Shown here: positions 1 through 12,378 of the stretch, piece by piece
Position numbering within the stretch: position 1 is the first letter of the stretch
How the letters are laid out: every line of letters begins with the position of its first letter
Origin: Oscheius onirici
Taxonomy: Eukaryota > Nematoda > Chromadorea > Rhabditida > Rhabditidae
Length of the DNA stretch: 64,000 bases
Reading direction: 5' to 3'
Assembly (NCBI GenBank): GCA_932521025.1
Contig: OW051471.1
Span: 11,842,001-11,906,000 of the forward strand
Translations under genes and position numbers: made by a program
Notes under the pieces: generated by a model
Database searches by the model: none
Seen by the model: the letters and a program-made list of their open reading frames with translations, nothing else
What the model was told of the DNA's origin: nothing

Positions 1-639
1 AGTGCGCCAGACCTGGCCAGGTTTGGCGGCGGTTTACTGTACACTGCTTTTCATAATTATAGGTTCACCAAAGTTTTTCGATCGTTTGTCAAAACGTTCT
101 GATAAGTTTTCCAATGGATTCGGCGGGTTAAAAAACCCCAGTAGCCATATTTTCAAAGAATTCAGTAGTAGAATACAGCGTTTCCAGTCGTTTTCCTATT
201 TTCGCACCATTCCATAATTATAGGTTCACCTCTGATTTTCTCACTACAATGAATAGAATTAGGCAATATATAAGTTGGAAACTCAGAAAGTACCTCTGAT
301 TGAGTGTGCACAATTGGAACACAAAATAACCTCGAATTGGAGCTCATCCGAAAAGTCTATTTTGTACTGGTGCACGGGTGGGAGTCGGTAAATCGCTCCT
401 AACTCTCTGGGATTACAAGGAAACTGGCACAAACTTTGGCAATACGTTGTTCTTATATTATGTAACACTGTCCTAGAAGATGGATTTGCCATATACAAGA
501 AGTACCGATTTCCACGGTGTGCTTTTCAAACATCTTCAAGGGCGCCCATTTTCAGTACTAATTTTGACACAGACAGGTCCGCGAATTTAAAATTAGTTCA
601 TGGCCAATGTTTCCTCACTGATTCTTTCCATCTTCTAGG

Positions 640-1020
640 ACTCTGATCCCTTCCCCAGTCAACCGATCTCTTCTGATCCTGTCACGTTTTCTTCCTTCTC
701 TTATCAATCGGACCTTTTTCATTCTATCCCAGGATTCTCACCCCTCCTAAAGAACCAATACGAATTTTCCTATTTTCTGGCCATACGGTTCCTCTCTGAT
801 CTTATACAGATCAACCGATCTCTTCTAGCGGTTACCCTGACTCTATTTGCTACTCAAAATAATTTAGCAAAAATATTTGGCGAGGAGCGGAGTCGAACCC
901 GGGTCGTCTGGGTGAAGACGGCAACTCTTTACACCAAAATTTCAGGTCCCGGACAAACAAACAAACAAATAAACAGAGCCCACGACAGACACCATTGCGC
1001 TTTATTAAAAGGAGAGAGAT
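640..1020 (-). repeat. tRNA-derived SINE, left-arm copy
   Basis: Read on the minus strand, 879-957 has a tRNA-Glu-like head. It has an A-box-like GGTGTAAAGAGTTG, a loop with CTTCACC (Glu TTC position) and a B box GGTTCGACTCC, but the acceptor stem does not pair properly. It is flanked by a conserved body with repeated AACCGATC motifs (640-878) and a CAAA-rich stretch then CGACAGACACCATTGCGC (to about 1010). Other copies are at 11140-11520 and 30390-30710. Multiplicity plus a pol III-type head make a SINE more likely than a tRNA pseudogene. Confidence 0.75.
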
Positions 1021-1375
1021 AGGCCGCATTCATGTGCACAGGACCAGACTGCCTGGTTTTGTGCTTCAAAAGTTTAAGTTGTACCCAGTTGGTCCATTTT
1101 TCCCAGTAGTGGGCGTTTTGAAAGCATCATATCTTCGTGATCTTTAAAGTTAGCTTCGATTTTCCGACGGCATTGGAAAGAGCTTGTCAAGAGCTATCAG
1201 ATTGTAGAACGACATAAGGTTGAAAAGTTTTTTCTAACCCCAGTCTTGCTCGCATGAACTTTTCGCATGCGCGGGGGAAAAAGTCCATGTTGGGGTATCA
1301 TGGATCCAGAAATTTTATTTCGTTCCTAGATCAAAGTGCCAACTAATTAGTGCCCACCCCTGTAGATATACTTAC

Positions 1376-3652
1376 TGCTTGACATCTGGGTCAGGATTCC
1401 ACGTCTGCGCTGAAAACACCTTAAATTCCCATTTGTTCAGAAAATCGTACCTGGACACGCTAGCTTGATATCTTTCGCGATAGAAGACCGCAAAGCTGGC
1501 GACCCTTTGAAAAGACTTTGAGCCGCTGTCAGGTTAATGGCGACGCATCCAGGAAACTCTTCAGGCGGAATCAGTTTGGTTTTGTCAATGTCTGGACCAT
1601 TTTCTGAACACAAAAGATTTTAAATATTATACTAAAATTAACCGGACCATGGATAGGCAGTGCTCCTGGACATGCCGAGACATATCCGAAGTCAAGCAGT
1701 AGCAGCATGGCAGTACTGTCTCCGCATCAGTCAGTCCGTCTTTTTAAGCAAAAGCGTGAGAGTCATTATGATTGGATTAGTTGACAGCTAATCAGATGGG
1801 AAACTTTCACAAGACTTACAAGGGAATGTTTTTAGTATATTCACGGATATCGAGATGAGCCCGATGGCATTCGAAAGAGCATCGAAGATAATGGTTCTTG
1901 GTAGATTTTCAGCTGCGGAATGAATATCGTGGAGCCCTCAAAATCAGAAAATTGAAACCGTTCCAGAGGGCAGACGATATTCATTCCGCAGCTGAAAATC
2001 TACCAAGAACCATTATTTTCGATGCTCTTTCGAATGCCATCGGGCTCATCTCGATATCCGTGAATATACTAAAAACATTCCCTTATTTTCGGCTTGGTTC
2101 TGAAGAGGGTCTGGAAGTCGGCCTTCCAGACGGGGAAGGATTCCCAGCAGATGTCCCTTTGTGTCTCAGCAGATAGTTGTAGTAGTGGTCCAGCAGTCTT
2201 CCGAGGTCGACGAATTTCGCACTTCCCTCGAACACCAACTGCCAATAGCCATTCTTCTTTTCCAGTGAAATCTCGTAAACCTGATCCTGACAGTCACTGT
2301 AGACGATGAGAAGCGGCAGCGACAGGTCGAGGACGTTGTTCAGACGGCAGTAGAGTCGAATCTCACACTGTGAAGTCAGAGCAGCTGCCTTGGCGGAATT
2401 CTTAGCCCCGATGAAGTACTTCTTCCACTTGGCAGACATCCGATTCTTCTGCTCGTCAACCAAGCTACTGAATGAATTCCCTTCTTAGATGTCGCTTCAT
2501 GATTTCTCTGGGTGCAGAATCTGTCAGTCTCTCTGTCCATATTTTATTCAGTTTTATTACTGCTATGACACTGGAGTGGAACTTCTTCTCAATCCATTTC
2601 CCGTCACTCTGTCCCACATCTGTTGCATGCTCAAGGCTCGTCTAGCTCCTCGAGCGCCAATCTTCACAGCTGCTTTTAGATGTTCCTGATGAAATTCGCG
2701 AAACTCTTTGAAATCGACCAAAGTTCTTCCAGCGGAATCGACCAGGCTTCAATGTTCGAAGCTTCAATTTGGAATTGATTATACTCTCGGTGGTACTGGG
2801 TGTTGGGAACACCGTCTCCCAGGCGATAAAATGTTTCCAATTCTTTGATAATTTCAATGTCTTGAAGGCGAGAGTCGGCAGAGACTACTGCCTAAAAGCA
2901 CGGATAACAATTAAGCACGTGGTTAGGCACCTGGACCGCTGCCACCAAAGCATTCCCTAGACCGAAGTAATGCTTTTCAGAGAGTCTGAACTTGATGACG
3001 TATTCAACGTGAGGGAGTAGTGATGTGAAGAGATCGATGATGCCTTCATGATGCCGAAAATCTGATCCGGATTCATTGAAGAAGACGGAGGCCTGTAATT
3101 GAACCACTCTAGAAGGGGACTGACTGACTGACTGACTGACTGACTGACTGACTGACTTTTCCCACTCACCAGATCCAGTCTCTTCAAAACACCTGGACTA
3201 ATACCATGCATTGTGCCTATTGTTGGCGGACTAAGTTTCAGTAATCGAGGCCTGATAGCGTCAGCTGCAGCGCTCAGCGCTTCATCACATTCCATTTTTA
3301 GCGTCACTGAACTGATTGTGAACTCTTCTTCGAAAAATTGGTTGTCCATAAGGTCCTGAAAAACCCTTAGCTCAAAATAGGTGGAAAATGTACCCACCAA
3401 GATAATCGTCTCGTAGCGAAAGTAGCCGTAGGAATTGCGAAATCGCTCCCTCATCCCTGCTAAAGAATAAGTTTCTTTGTATCCAGCTTTAAAATAGGGC
3501 TTTTCTATGAATTGCAAAAACATTTGGTCTCTTATTTGCATCATATCAATTTGGCCAGTTTTCCAAATGTTGAAGCGTCTTTTGGTCTGGGTTATGAAAC
3601 GATTCATGGCTTTGCTTGAGCGAAAAGTACGCTTAAACGAGTCGGGCGGCAT
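1376..3652 (-). CDS. Unrecognised multi-exon gene, more complete copy, probably decayed
   Basis: I do not recognise this protein. It opens at 3652 (MPPDSFKRTF) and reads through exons 3398-3652, 3170-3355, 2931-3092 and from 2891 down, separated by consensus introns of 42, 77 and 39 nt. Later coding pieces lie at about 2083-2465, 1451-1603 and 1376-1409. The piece at about 2200-2465 includes YEISLEKKNGYWQLVFEG followed by KFVDLGRLLDHYYNYL, loosely like the second half of an SH2 domain; this is only a resemblance. Two places seem to need a frame change: near 2735, where the frame moves to VDFKEFREFHQEHLKAAV, and near 2155, moving to FPVWKADFQTLFRTKPK. A hairpin element lies in the 3' part. I read it as a decaying gene whose first exon (3237-3652) lies outside the duplication. 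Confidence 0.55.
1820..2084. repeat. Hairpin (palindromic) element, MITE-like
   Basis: 1820-1930 and 1974-2084 are reverse complements (paired positions sum to 3904) with one mismatch seen, around a 43-nt loop. The ends read AAGGGAATG and CATTCCCTT. The same element is at 10076-10340 in the right arm. It sits at the 3' side of the last long coding block of the arm gene, so it may have interrupted it. Confidence 0.85.
3119..3157. repeat. TGAC microsatellite inside an intron
   Basis: A (TGAC)n tract of about 37 nt lies in the intron 3093-3169 of the left-arm gene. The matching (TCAG)n tract on the right (9001-9041) is one unit longer. This is the only length difference I found between the two arms. 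Confidence 0.9.
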
Positions 3653-3873
3653 CTAAATTGACTTTTATGGAGAAAATTGGAAAAAAACCTTGGAAACAAC
3701 GGCAAAAATCATGACTTCAGAGAAGGAGAGCAAGTTGAACATGTTGAACAGGCAGAGAGGAAAGGGGGGAACTAATAGCAGGCTGTGTGTTTTCGGGCCA
3801 GGGTGATGAAATCGGGCAGAAAAGGGCGGGAGAGGGGAGAGGAAAAGAACAACACGACAAGTGAAAAAAGATT

Positions 3874-3945
3874 TGCGTCCGGGGGGAATCGAACCCCCGT
3901 CGAATGCTTGGAAGGCATCCATGCTGACCATTACACCACGGACGC
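3874..3945 (-). tRNA. tRNA-Gly (anticodon UCC)
   Basis: A 72-nt cloverleaf on the minus strand. The 7-bp acceptor stem GCGTCCG/CGGACGC pairs perfectly, with discriminator A. The D arm starts GTGGTGTAATGG, the anticodon arm GATGC-CTTCCAA-GCATT places TCC at the anticodon, and the T arm is CGGGGGTTCGATTCCCCC-like. Both internal promoter boxes are intact. Plus-strand 3985-4060, on the 5' side of the gene, is a fragment of the SINE body found in the arms. Confidence 0.95.
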
Positions 3946-4601
3946 ACGTTAGCTGACAAAATTTTCCAAGACATATTGAGTAGGAAATAGAGTCAGGGTA
4001 ACCGCTAGTGGATTAAGAAGGGACCGATTGACTAGAGGGAAAGGATCAGAACCTCGGAGAACTGCGTTGAGGACGGTCCCTTAAACAAAACAGACCCTTA
4101 AACACAAGCTTTGTGGAACAAGTCTTATCACAGGGCGTTTTATTGCCGGTGAGAAAAGTAAACCGTTGTAGCTCTATATTGACTGCCTTTTAGTGCTTTT
4201 AAGTTCTCTACAGCGTTTCGCTTTTTTTATGTGTTCATAAAGGTCTTTTTGGAGAACAGATTTGCCCATTTTCAACAATAGCGAAACAAGTTGCACAAAA
4301 GTAGGTGTTTAAAAATTTAGCACTGAGGATAACATAAAAGTATACATTCGAATTTCGTTTAACTTTCTTCCGAGCTTCATAGTGGTCCAAGCTTTGTTGG
4401 CGTTATCAGTGTGTTGGGAACAACTTCCACCGAAAAGACCCTTTTATCTTTCTGATACTTTATTTTTCTTTGTCTTACTGGACTGTTTAAACATAATTTC
4501 AGATGAAACTATTATGTTGTTAACTTGAAACCTTTGCTGCCGCTTCTTAACAAACCATTCTAATCGTAATTATTGCAGGTTTTGTAGGAAAGCTAAACAA
4601 C
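3946..4601. other. Spacer between tRNA-Gly and the HSP70 gene
   Basis: It contains the SINE-body fragment (about 3985-4060) and otherwise AT-rich DNA. A TTGCAG acceptor at about 4573-4578, shortly before the HSP70 start codon, could be a 5' UTR intron or trans-splice site. No gene was seen. Confidence 0.5.
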
Positions 4602-6471
<1,870 letters not shown>

Positions 6472-6495
6472 TCTTTATGTTTCCTCACTGATTCT

Positions 6496-7040
6496 ATCCA
6501 TCTTCTAGGACAGTGTTACATAATATAAGAACAACGTATTGCCAAAGTTTGTGCCAGTTTCCTTGTAATCCCAGAGAGTTAGGAGCGATTTACCGACTCC
6601 CACCCGTGCACCAGTACAAAATAGACTTTTCGGATGAGCTCCAATTCGAGGTTATTTTGTGTTCCAATTGTGCACACTCAATCAGAGGTACTTTCTGAGT
6701 TTCCAACTTATATATTGCCTAATTCTATTCATTGTAGTGAGAAAATCAGAGGTGAACCTATAATTATGGAATGGTGCGAAAATAGGAAAACGACTGGAAA
6801 CGCTGTATTCTACTACTGAATTCTTTGAAAATATGGCTACTGGGGTTTTTTAACCCGCCGAATCCATTGGAAAACTTATCAGAACGTTTTGACAAACGAT
6901 CGAAAAACTTTGGTGAACCTATAATTATGAAAAGCAGTGTACAGTAAACCGCCGCCAAACCTGGCCAGGTCTGGCGCACTGTTTACAACCTGGCCTGGCC
7001 CAACCTGGCCGGCGCGACTTTTTCGGCCAGGTTTGCTATC
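6496..7040 (+). repeat. Third, short copy of the arm's outer end
   Basis: 6496-6941 matches 11676-12120 of the right arm in the same orientation, and therefore the left arm in reverse. 6942-6980 matches the reverse complement of 1-39. 6981 to about 7040 is a CCTGGCC-rich tail also found at about 12305-12360. The copy abuts the truncated HSP70 gene on its left. Just upstream, 6477-6495 is a 19-nt piece identical to 607-625 of the left arm in direct orientation. Confidence 0.9.
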
Positions 7041-7103
7041 CCTGGTCTCAGTACTGAACTTGAGAGAACTTTAACTGGTAGTTTACACGTCATCTTAACT
7101 CAT

Positions 7104-8086
7104 ATGAAGTTCATGCATTGTTCGTGTTCCATTTGTGGAAAGATGGGCAATGTAAAGCACGGCACAGATCGCCAGCGCAAACTGATCCACAACGGAGAAG
7201 GAGAAACCGTACAAGTAGACAAGAGTGAATATGCTGAAGAACTGGCAGTTTGGAGAAAGAGATGTTTCGGACGTTTGGAAGAATAAGAAGACCTGAGCCA
7301 ATACAAGTCTGTCTTCGATGTGAAAGAGAAGGGATGTCACGACTATTGCCACGTTTGGAAAAAGAAAATATCAAGAGGTAAGTGAAGGACGTGTAACTTT
7401 CTGCCCGCGGGCTTTCTGCTGAAATGCACTGAAGCTCGCCTGTGATCGTTTTGAATCTTTACCACCCCCCCTCTCTCTCTCTCTCTAAACTTGGGGTTTT
7501 TTTTTTGGGGGGGGGGGGGTCCTGTCAAACAGCCGAGGGTGGTTTAATTCTCGGAGTTTGGTCTGCTTTGCCTATTCAGAGGCCATTTCATTCCTTCTCA
7601 GTTTATTATTGTTTATCATTGGCTAAACGTCCCGGTCAATGGCAACCATTTCGTTCAAAAGTTTGCGTAAGTCATATTATCCTGTCTCCACCCCCTCCAA
7701 ATGTTTGTCCTTTATGGCAAATGAAATATCTATCTATATTGCCGCGCAACCTACAGTAGAATCGCTTCACCAAATTTCGTAGCTGGGGGCTCGCTTTAAA
7801 AACATGTTTTGAGGATACACACAGCACATTTGGAATACCCATATGAAGAAGATCCGATATTACTGTTCTGCTTGCAAGCATAATAGCAGACTCTTACACC
7901 GAGGGATTATGAACAGACATGTTCGTAATGTTCACAAGGGAGAAGCCGAGGTCATTGAGGTCCCAAAAGAAGACTATGAGGACGAGCTGAACGACTGGAT
8001 CCGACGTTGCTTCCAAGAAAACGTATCTAGTGTGAAGTCTGAGGAGCGGCCTTTTTGTCTAGTCTGTCAGACGACCATCAATTGGA
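7104..8086 (+). pseudogene. C2H2-like zinc-finger gene with an in-frame stop
   Basis: Two exons encode the same repeated module. Exon 1 (7104-7377) has CSICGKMG, a later H-x5-H-like pair, then SEYAEELAVWRKRCFG. In-frame TAA at 7284-7286 follows, after which the frame stays open to GCHDYCHVWKKK and a GTAAGT donor. Exon 2 (7825-8086) has HIWNTHMKK, YYCSACKH, HVRNVHKG, EDYEDELNDWIRRCF and PFCLVCQT. The module (C-x2-C, two histidines, an acidic stretch, W-x-(R/K)-x-C-(F/Y), then C-x2-C) recurs in the gene at 12379-14211. Such fingers usually bind nucleic acid, but that is inference. The TAA in exon 1 argues for a pseudogene unless exon 2 is used from another start. Confidence 0.6.
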
Positions 8087-8100
8087 GTAAGAACTGTTTC

Positions 8101-8255
8101 CCGTAAAAGCTCTAATAGAAGCCCTCCTTCCTTACGTTAGATACGCAATTACGTATTCACGTTTTTCAGGGGCAAGATGACATTTTTCAGCTTTTTGGTG
8201 TTCTGCAAAGTTGTAGAGGACGTCAGGGGCTACAACTTTGCAGAACATCATAAGT
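8101..8255. mobile_element. MITE family A, half copy
   Basis: It begins CCGTAAAAGCTCTAATAGAA and contains ACGCAATTACGTATTCACG and a GCAAAGTTGTAG/CTACAACTTTGC hairpin. Relatives are at 24070-24330, 41169-41387 and 61235-61385. Confidence 0.7.
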
Positions 8256-8925
8256 CCCGCCATTCGACCTACATTTAACTTTGAAAAGAAGATCAAGAAG
8301 CAAACTACACTGCATCAGTTTTTTGCACAACTGTCTTCCGAAAAGTGATGTAATAAAGATGCATACCGTGGGTAATATTCAAACAGTTTGTCGAGTAAGA
8401 AACACCGGGACTTTTCCTTTTCCACCGTTCTGTAACAGCCCCCATCGTGATACCATCTCTGAGTGCCGATATCTCTCCTCACCCCCTCTTTCCATCTTCC
8501 CTCTCATTTTCAAACTTCCCGCCGTCCACCTACCGTAATCCCCGCCCCATTTTGAATTCCTGTCTCGAATTTCAGTTAGTTGTTGGTTGAGCTCTCTCAA
8601 CCCGTATTGTTTTCTATTTTATCGTCTCGTTATTGTCGGACATTCTAGTCCCAGAGGAAAATAAAAGTAGCTGAAGAAAACCTTGTGTTATTCTAGTGAT
8701 TTTGCTCTTGTTATTGCCTTATCAGCAAAACGAAGCACTATGGTGGTAGCTAGTCGGCCCGAGCTACTCCTTATTGTTCTAACATTTCTTTACTATTAAA
8801 TGAAAGCTTCTAACACCATTAGCACTTTATTCTGATTACTGTTCTTTACATTTTTAGTCAACTGGCTTCTCGTTCTTTCTCTTAAACTTGGTCCTTCGAT
8901 GATTGTTCCTCATATTCTCACTTAG

Positions 8926-10784
8926 TCCGCCAACAATAGGCACAATGCATGGTATTAGTCCAGGTGTTTTGAAGAGACTGGATCTGGTGAGTGGGAAAAG
9001 TCAGTCAGTCAGTCAGTCAGTCAGTCAGTCAGTCAGTCAGTCCCCTTCTAGAGTGGTTCAATTACAGGCCTCCGTCTTCTTCAATGAATCCGGATCAGAT
9101 TTTCGGCATCATGAAGGCATCATCGATCTCTTCACATCACTACTCCCTCACGTTGAATACGTCATCAAGTTCAGACTCTCTGAAAAGCATTACTTCGGTC
9201 TAGGGAATGCTTTGGTGGCAGCGGTCCAGGTGCCTAACCACGTGCTTAATTGTTATCCGTGCTTTTAGGCAGTAGTCTCTGCCGACTCTCGCCTTCAAGA
9301 CATTGAAATTATCAAAGAATTGGAAACATTTTATCGCCTGGGAGACGGTGTTCCCAACACCCAGTACCACCGAGAGTATAATCAATTCCAAATTGAAGCT
9401 TCGAACATTGAAGCCTGGTCGATTCCGCTGGAAGAACTTTGGTCGATTTCAAAGAGTTTCGCGAATTTCATCAGGAACATCTAAAAGCAGCTGTGAAGAT
9501 TGGCGCTCGAGGAGCTAGACGAGCCTTGAGCATGCAACAGATGTGGGACAGAGTGACGGGAAATGGATTGAGAAGAAGTTCCACTCCAGTGTCATAGCAG
9601 TAATAAAACTGAATAAAATATGGACAGAGAGACTGACAGATTCTGCACCCAGAGAAATCATGAAGCGACATCTAAGAAGGGAATTCATTCAGTAGCTTGG
9701 TTGACGAGCAGAAGAATCGGATGTCTGCCAAGTGGAAGAAGTACTTCATCGGGGCTAAGAATTCCGCCAAGGCAGCTGCTCTGACTTCACAGTGTGAGAT
9801 TCGACTCTACTGCCGTCTGAACAACGTCCTCGACCTGTCGCTGCCGCTTCTCATCGTCTACAGTGACTGTCAGGATCAGGTTTACGAGATTTCACTGGAA
9901 AAGAAGAATGGCTATTGGCAGTTGGTGTTCGAGGGAAGTGCGAAATTCGTCGACCTCGGAAGACTGCTGGACCACTACTACAACTATCTGCTGAGACACA
10001 AAGGGACATCTGCTGGGAATCCTTCCCCGTCTGGAAGGCCGACTTCCAGACCCTCTTCAGAACCAAGCCGAAAATAAGGGAATGTTTTTAGTATATTCAC
10101 GGATATCGAGATGAGCCCGATGGCATTCGAAAGAGCATCGAAAATAATGGTTCTTGGTAGATTTTCAGCTGCGGAATGAATATCGTCTGCCCTCTGGAAC
10201 GGTTTCAATTTTCTGATTTTGAGGGCTCCACGATATTCATTCCGCAGCTGAAAATCTACCAAGAACCATTATCTTCGATGCTCTTTCGAATGCCATCGGG
10301 CTCATCTCGATATCCGTGAATATACTAAAAACATTCCCTTGTAAGTCTTGTGAAAGTTTCCCATCTGATTAGCTGTCAACTAATCCAATCATAATGACTC
10401 TCACGCTTTTGCTTAAAAAGACGGACTGACTGATGCGGAGACAGTACTGCCATGCTGCTACTGCTTGACTTCGGATATGTCTCGGCATGTCCAGGAGCAC
10501 TGCCTATCCATGGTCCGGTTAATTTTAGTATAATATTTAAAATCTTTTGTGTTCAGAAAATGGTCCAGACATTGACAAAACCAAACTGATTCCGCCTGAA
10601 GAGTTTCCTGGATGCGTCGCCATTAACCTGACAGCGGCTCAAAGTCTTTTCAAAGGGTCGCCAGCTTTGCGGTCTTCTATCGCGAAAGATATCAAGCTAG
10701 CGTGTCCAGGTACGATTTTCTGAACAAATGGGAATTTAAGGTGTTTTCAGCGCAGACGTGGAATCCTGACCCAGATGTCAAGCA
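8926..10784 (+). pseudogene. 5'-truncated second copy of the arm gene
   Basis: Same exons as the left-arm gene, on the plus strand: the 3' part of exon 2 from about 8926 to 8989, then 9068-9229, from 9269, about 9695-10077, 10557-10709 and 10751-10784. The inverted repeat ends inside exon 2, so the first ~110 codons are missing and the flanking DNA supplies no matching start. It shares the two apparent frame changes with the left copy, so these predate the duplication or are common assembly errors. Function as a protein gene is unlikely. Confidence 0.6.
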
Positions 10785-11139
10785 GTAAGTATATCTACAG
10801 GGGTGGGCACTAATTAGTTGGCACTTTGATCTAGGAACGAAATAAAATTTCTGGATCCATGATACCCCAACATGGACTTTTTCCCCCGCGCATGCGAAAA
10901 GTTCATGCGAGCAAGACTGGGGTTAGAAAAAACTTTTCAACCTTATGTCGTTCTACAATCTGATAGCTCTTGACAAGCTCTTTCCAATGCCGTCGGAAAA
11001 TCGAAGCTAACTTTAAAGATCACGAAGATATGATGCTTTCAAAACGCCCACTACTGGGAAAAATGGACCAACTGGGTACAACTTAAACTTTTGAAGCACA
11101 AAACCAGGCAGTCTGGTCCTGTGCACATGAATGCGGCCT

Positions 11140-11520
11140 ATCTCTCTCCTTTTAATAAAGCGCAATGGTGTCTGTCGTGGGCTCTGTTTATTTGTTTGTT
11201 TGTTTGTCCGGGACCTGAAATTTTGGTGTAAAGAGTTGCCGTCTTCACCCAGACGACCCGGGTTCGACTCCGCTCCTCGCCAAATATTTTTGCTAAATTA
11301 TTTTGAGTAGCAAATAGAGTCAGGGTAACCGCTAGAAGAGATCGGTTGATCTGTATAAGATCAGAGAGGAACCGTATGGCCAGAAAATAGGAAAATTCGT
11401 ATTGGTTCTTTAGGAGGGGTGAGAATCCTGGGATAGAATGAAAAAGGTCCGATTGATAAGAGAAGGAAGAAAACGTGACAGGATCAGAAGAGATCGGTTG
11501 ACTGGGGAAGGGATCAGAGT
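11140..11520 (+). repeat. tRNA-derived SINE, right-arm copy
   Basis: Mirror of the left-arm SINE. The tRNA-like head is at about 11215-11282 on the plus strand and is followed by the AACCGATC-type body. Confidence 0.75.
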
Positions 11521-12120
11521 CCTAGAAGATGGAAAGAATCAGTGAGGAAACATTGGCCATGAACTAATTTTAAATTCGCGGACCTGTCTGTGTCAAAATT
11601 AGTACTGAAAATGGGCGCCCTTGAAGATGTTTGAAAAGCACACCGTGGAAATCGGTACTTCTTGTATATGGCAAATCCATCTTCTAGGACAGTGTTACAT
11701 AATATAAGAACAACGTATTGCCAAAGTTTGTGCCAGTTTCCTTGTAATCCCAGAGAGTTAGGAGCGATTTACCGACTCCCACCCGTGCACCAGTACAAAA
11801 TAGACTTTTCGGATGAGCTCCAATTCGAGGTTATTTTGTGTTCCAATTGTGCACACTCAATCAGAGGTACTTTCTGAGTTTCCAACTTATATATTGCCTA
11901 ATTCTATTCATTGTAGTGAGAAAATCAGAGGTGAACCTATAATTATGGAATGGTGCGAAAATAGGAAAACGACTGGAAACGCTGTATTCTACTACTGAAT
12001 TCTTTGAAAATATGGCTACTGGGGTTTTTTAACCCGCCGAATCCATTGGAAAACTTATCAGAACGTTTTGACAAACGATCGAAAAACTTTGGTGAACCTA
12101 TAATTATGAAAAGCAGTGTA

Positions 12121-12263
12121 GCAAATCGATAAAACTCCATTTTTCTTATAGATTGTACTAGATGTTAATTTTTTCCTCTTTTTCGTTGCAACACGTTATA
12201 AAGTCGCCAACAACGACAATAAAAAAAGAAAACTACAAGAACAATGGAGTTTTATCGATTTGC
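12121..12263. mobile_element. 143-bp TA-flanked MITE in the right arm
   Basis: The ends are inverted repeats of about 31 bp with two mismatches, starting GCAAATCGATAAAACTCC. TA flanks both sides (12119-12120 and 12264-12265). The empty site is present in the left arm (around 40) and in the middle copy (around 6941) as GCAGTGTACAGTAA. The interior has no coding capacity. TA duplication fits a Tc1/mariner-mobilised non-autonomous element. Confidence 0.93.
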
Positions 12264-12378
12264 TACAGTAACCCGCCGCGATCCGAGCCGCCAAACCTGG
12301 CCAGGTTTGGCGCGCTGTTTACAACCTGACCTGGCCTGGCCGGCCACATTTGCCATCCCTGCTGAGATTGATACTTAC

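Larger units (their letters stand above)
40..3236 (-). repeat. Left arm of a ~3.2-kb inverted duplication
   Basis: This stretch reads as the reverse complement of 8920-12120. Paired positions sum to 12160 from the outer end to about 3119, so there is no net indel over 3 kb. Beyond the TGAC microsatellite the sum becomes 12156, because the right copy has one more 4-bp unit. Homology stops sharply at 3236/8920, inside a gene. Every stretch I compared was identical, but I did not compare every base. The arm holds a gene fragment, a hairpin element (1820-2084) and a tRNA-derived SINE (about 640-1020). Positions 1-39 continue the match to the middle copy (6942-6980) rather than to the right arm. 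Confidence 0.95.
8920..12120 (+). repeat. Right arm of the inverted duplication
   Basis: Mirror copy of 40-3236. Its inner end falls inside a coding exon of the duplicated gene, so this copy lacks the gene's 5' part. At its outer end a 143-bp inverted-repeat element sits at a TA. Beyond that element homology to the third copy resumes for roughly 95 bp (12266-12360), with some differences. Confidence 0.95.

Noticed and set aside
1889-2083. CRISPR-like array
   Set aside because: There are only two inverted arms and no direct repeats with spacers; the genome is eukaryotic.
1898-2463. Long open frames on both strands across the hairpin and last coding block
   Set aside because: Plus-strand frames at 1898-2309 are shadows of the minus-strand coding block or read across the palindrome; mirrored copies appear at 9851-10262.
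4360-4420. Heat-shock elements upstream of the HSP70 gene
   Set aside because: Isolated TTC and GAA triplets are present but not as three adjacent inverted units with the required 5-bp spacing.
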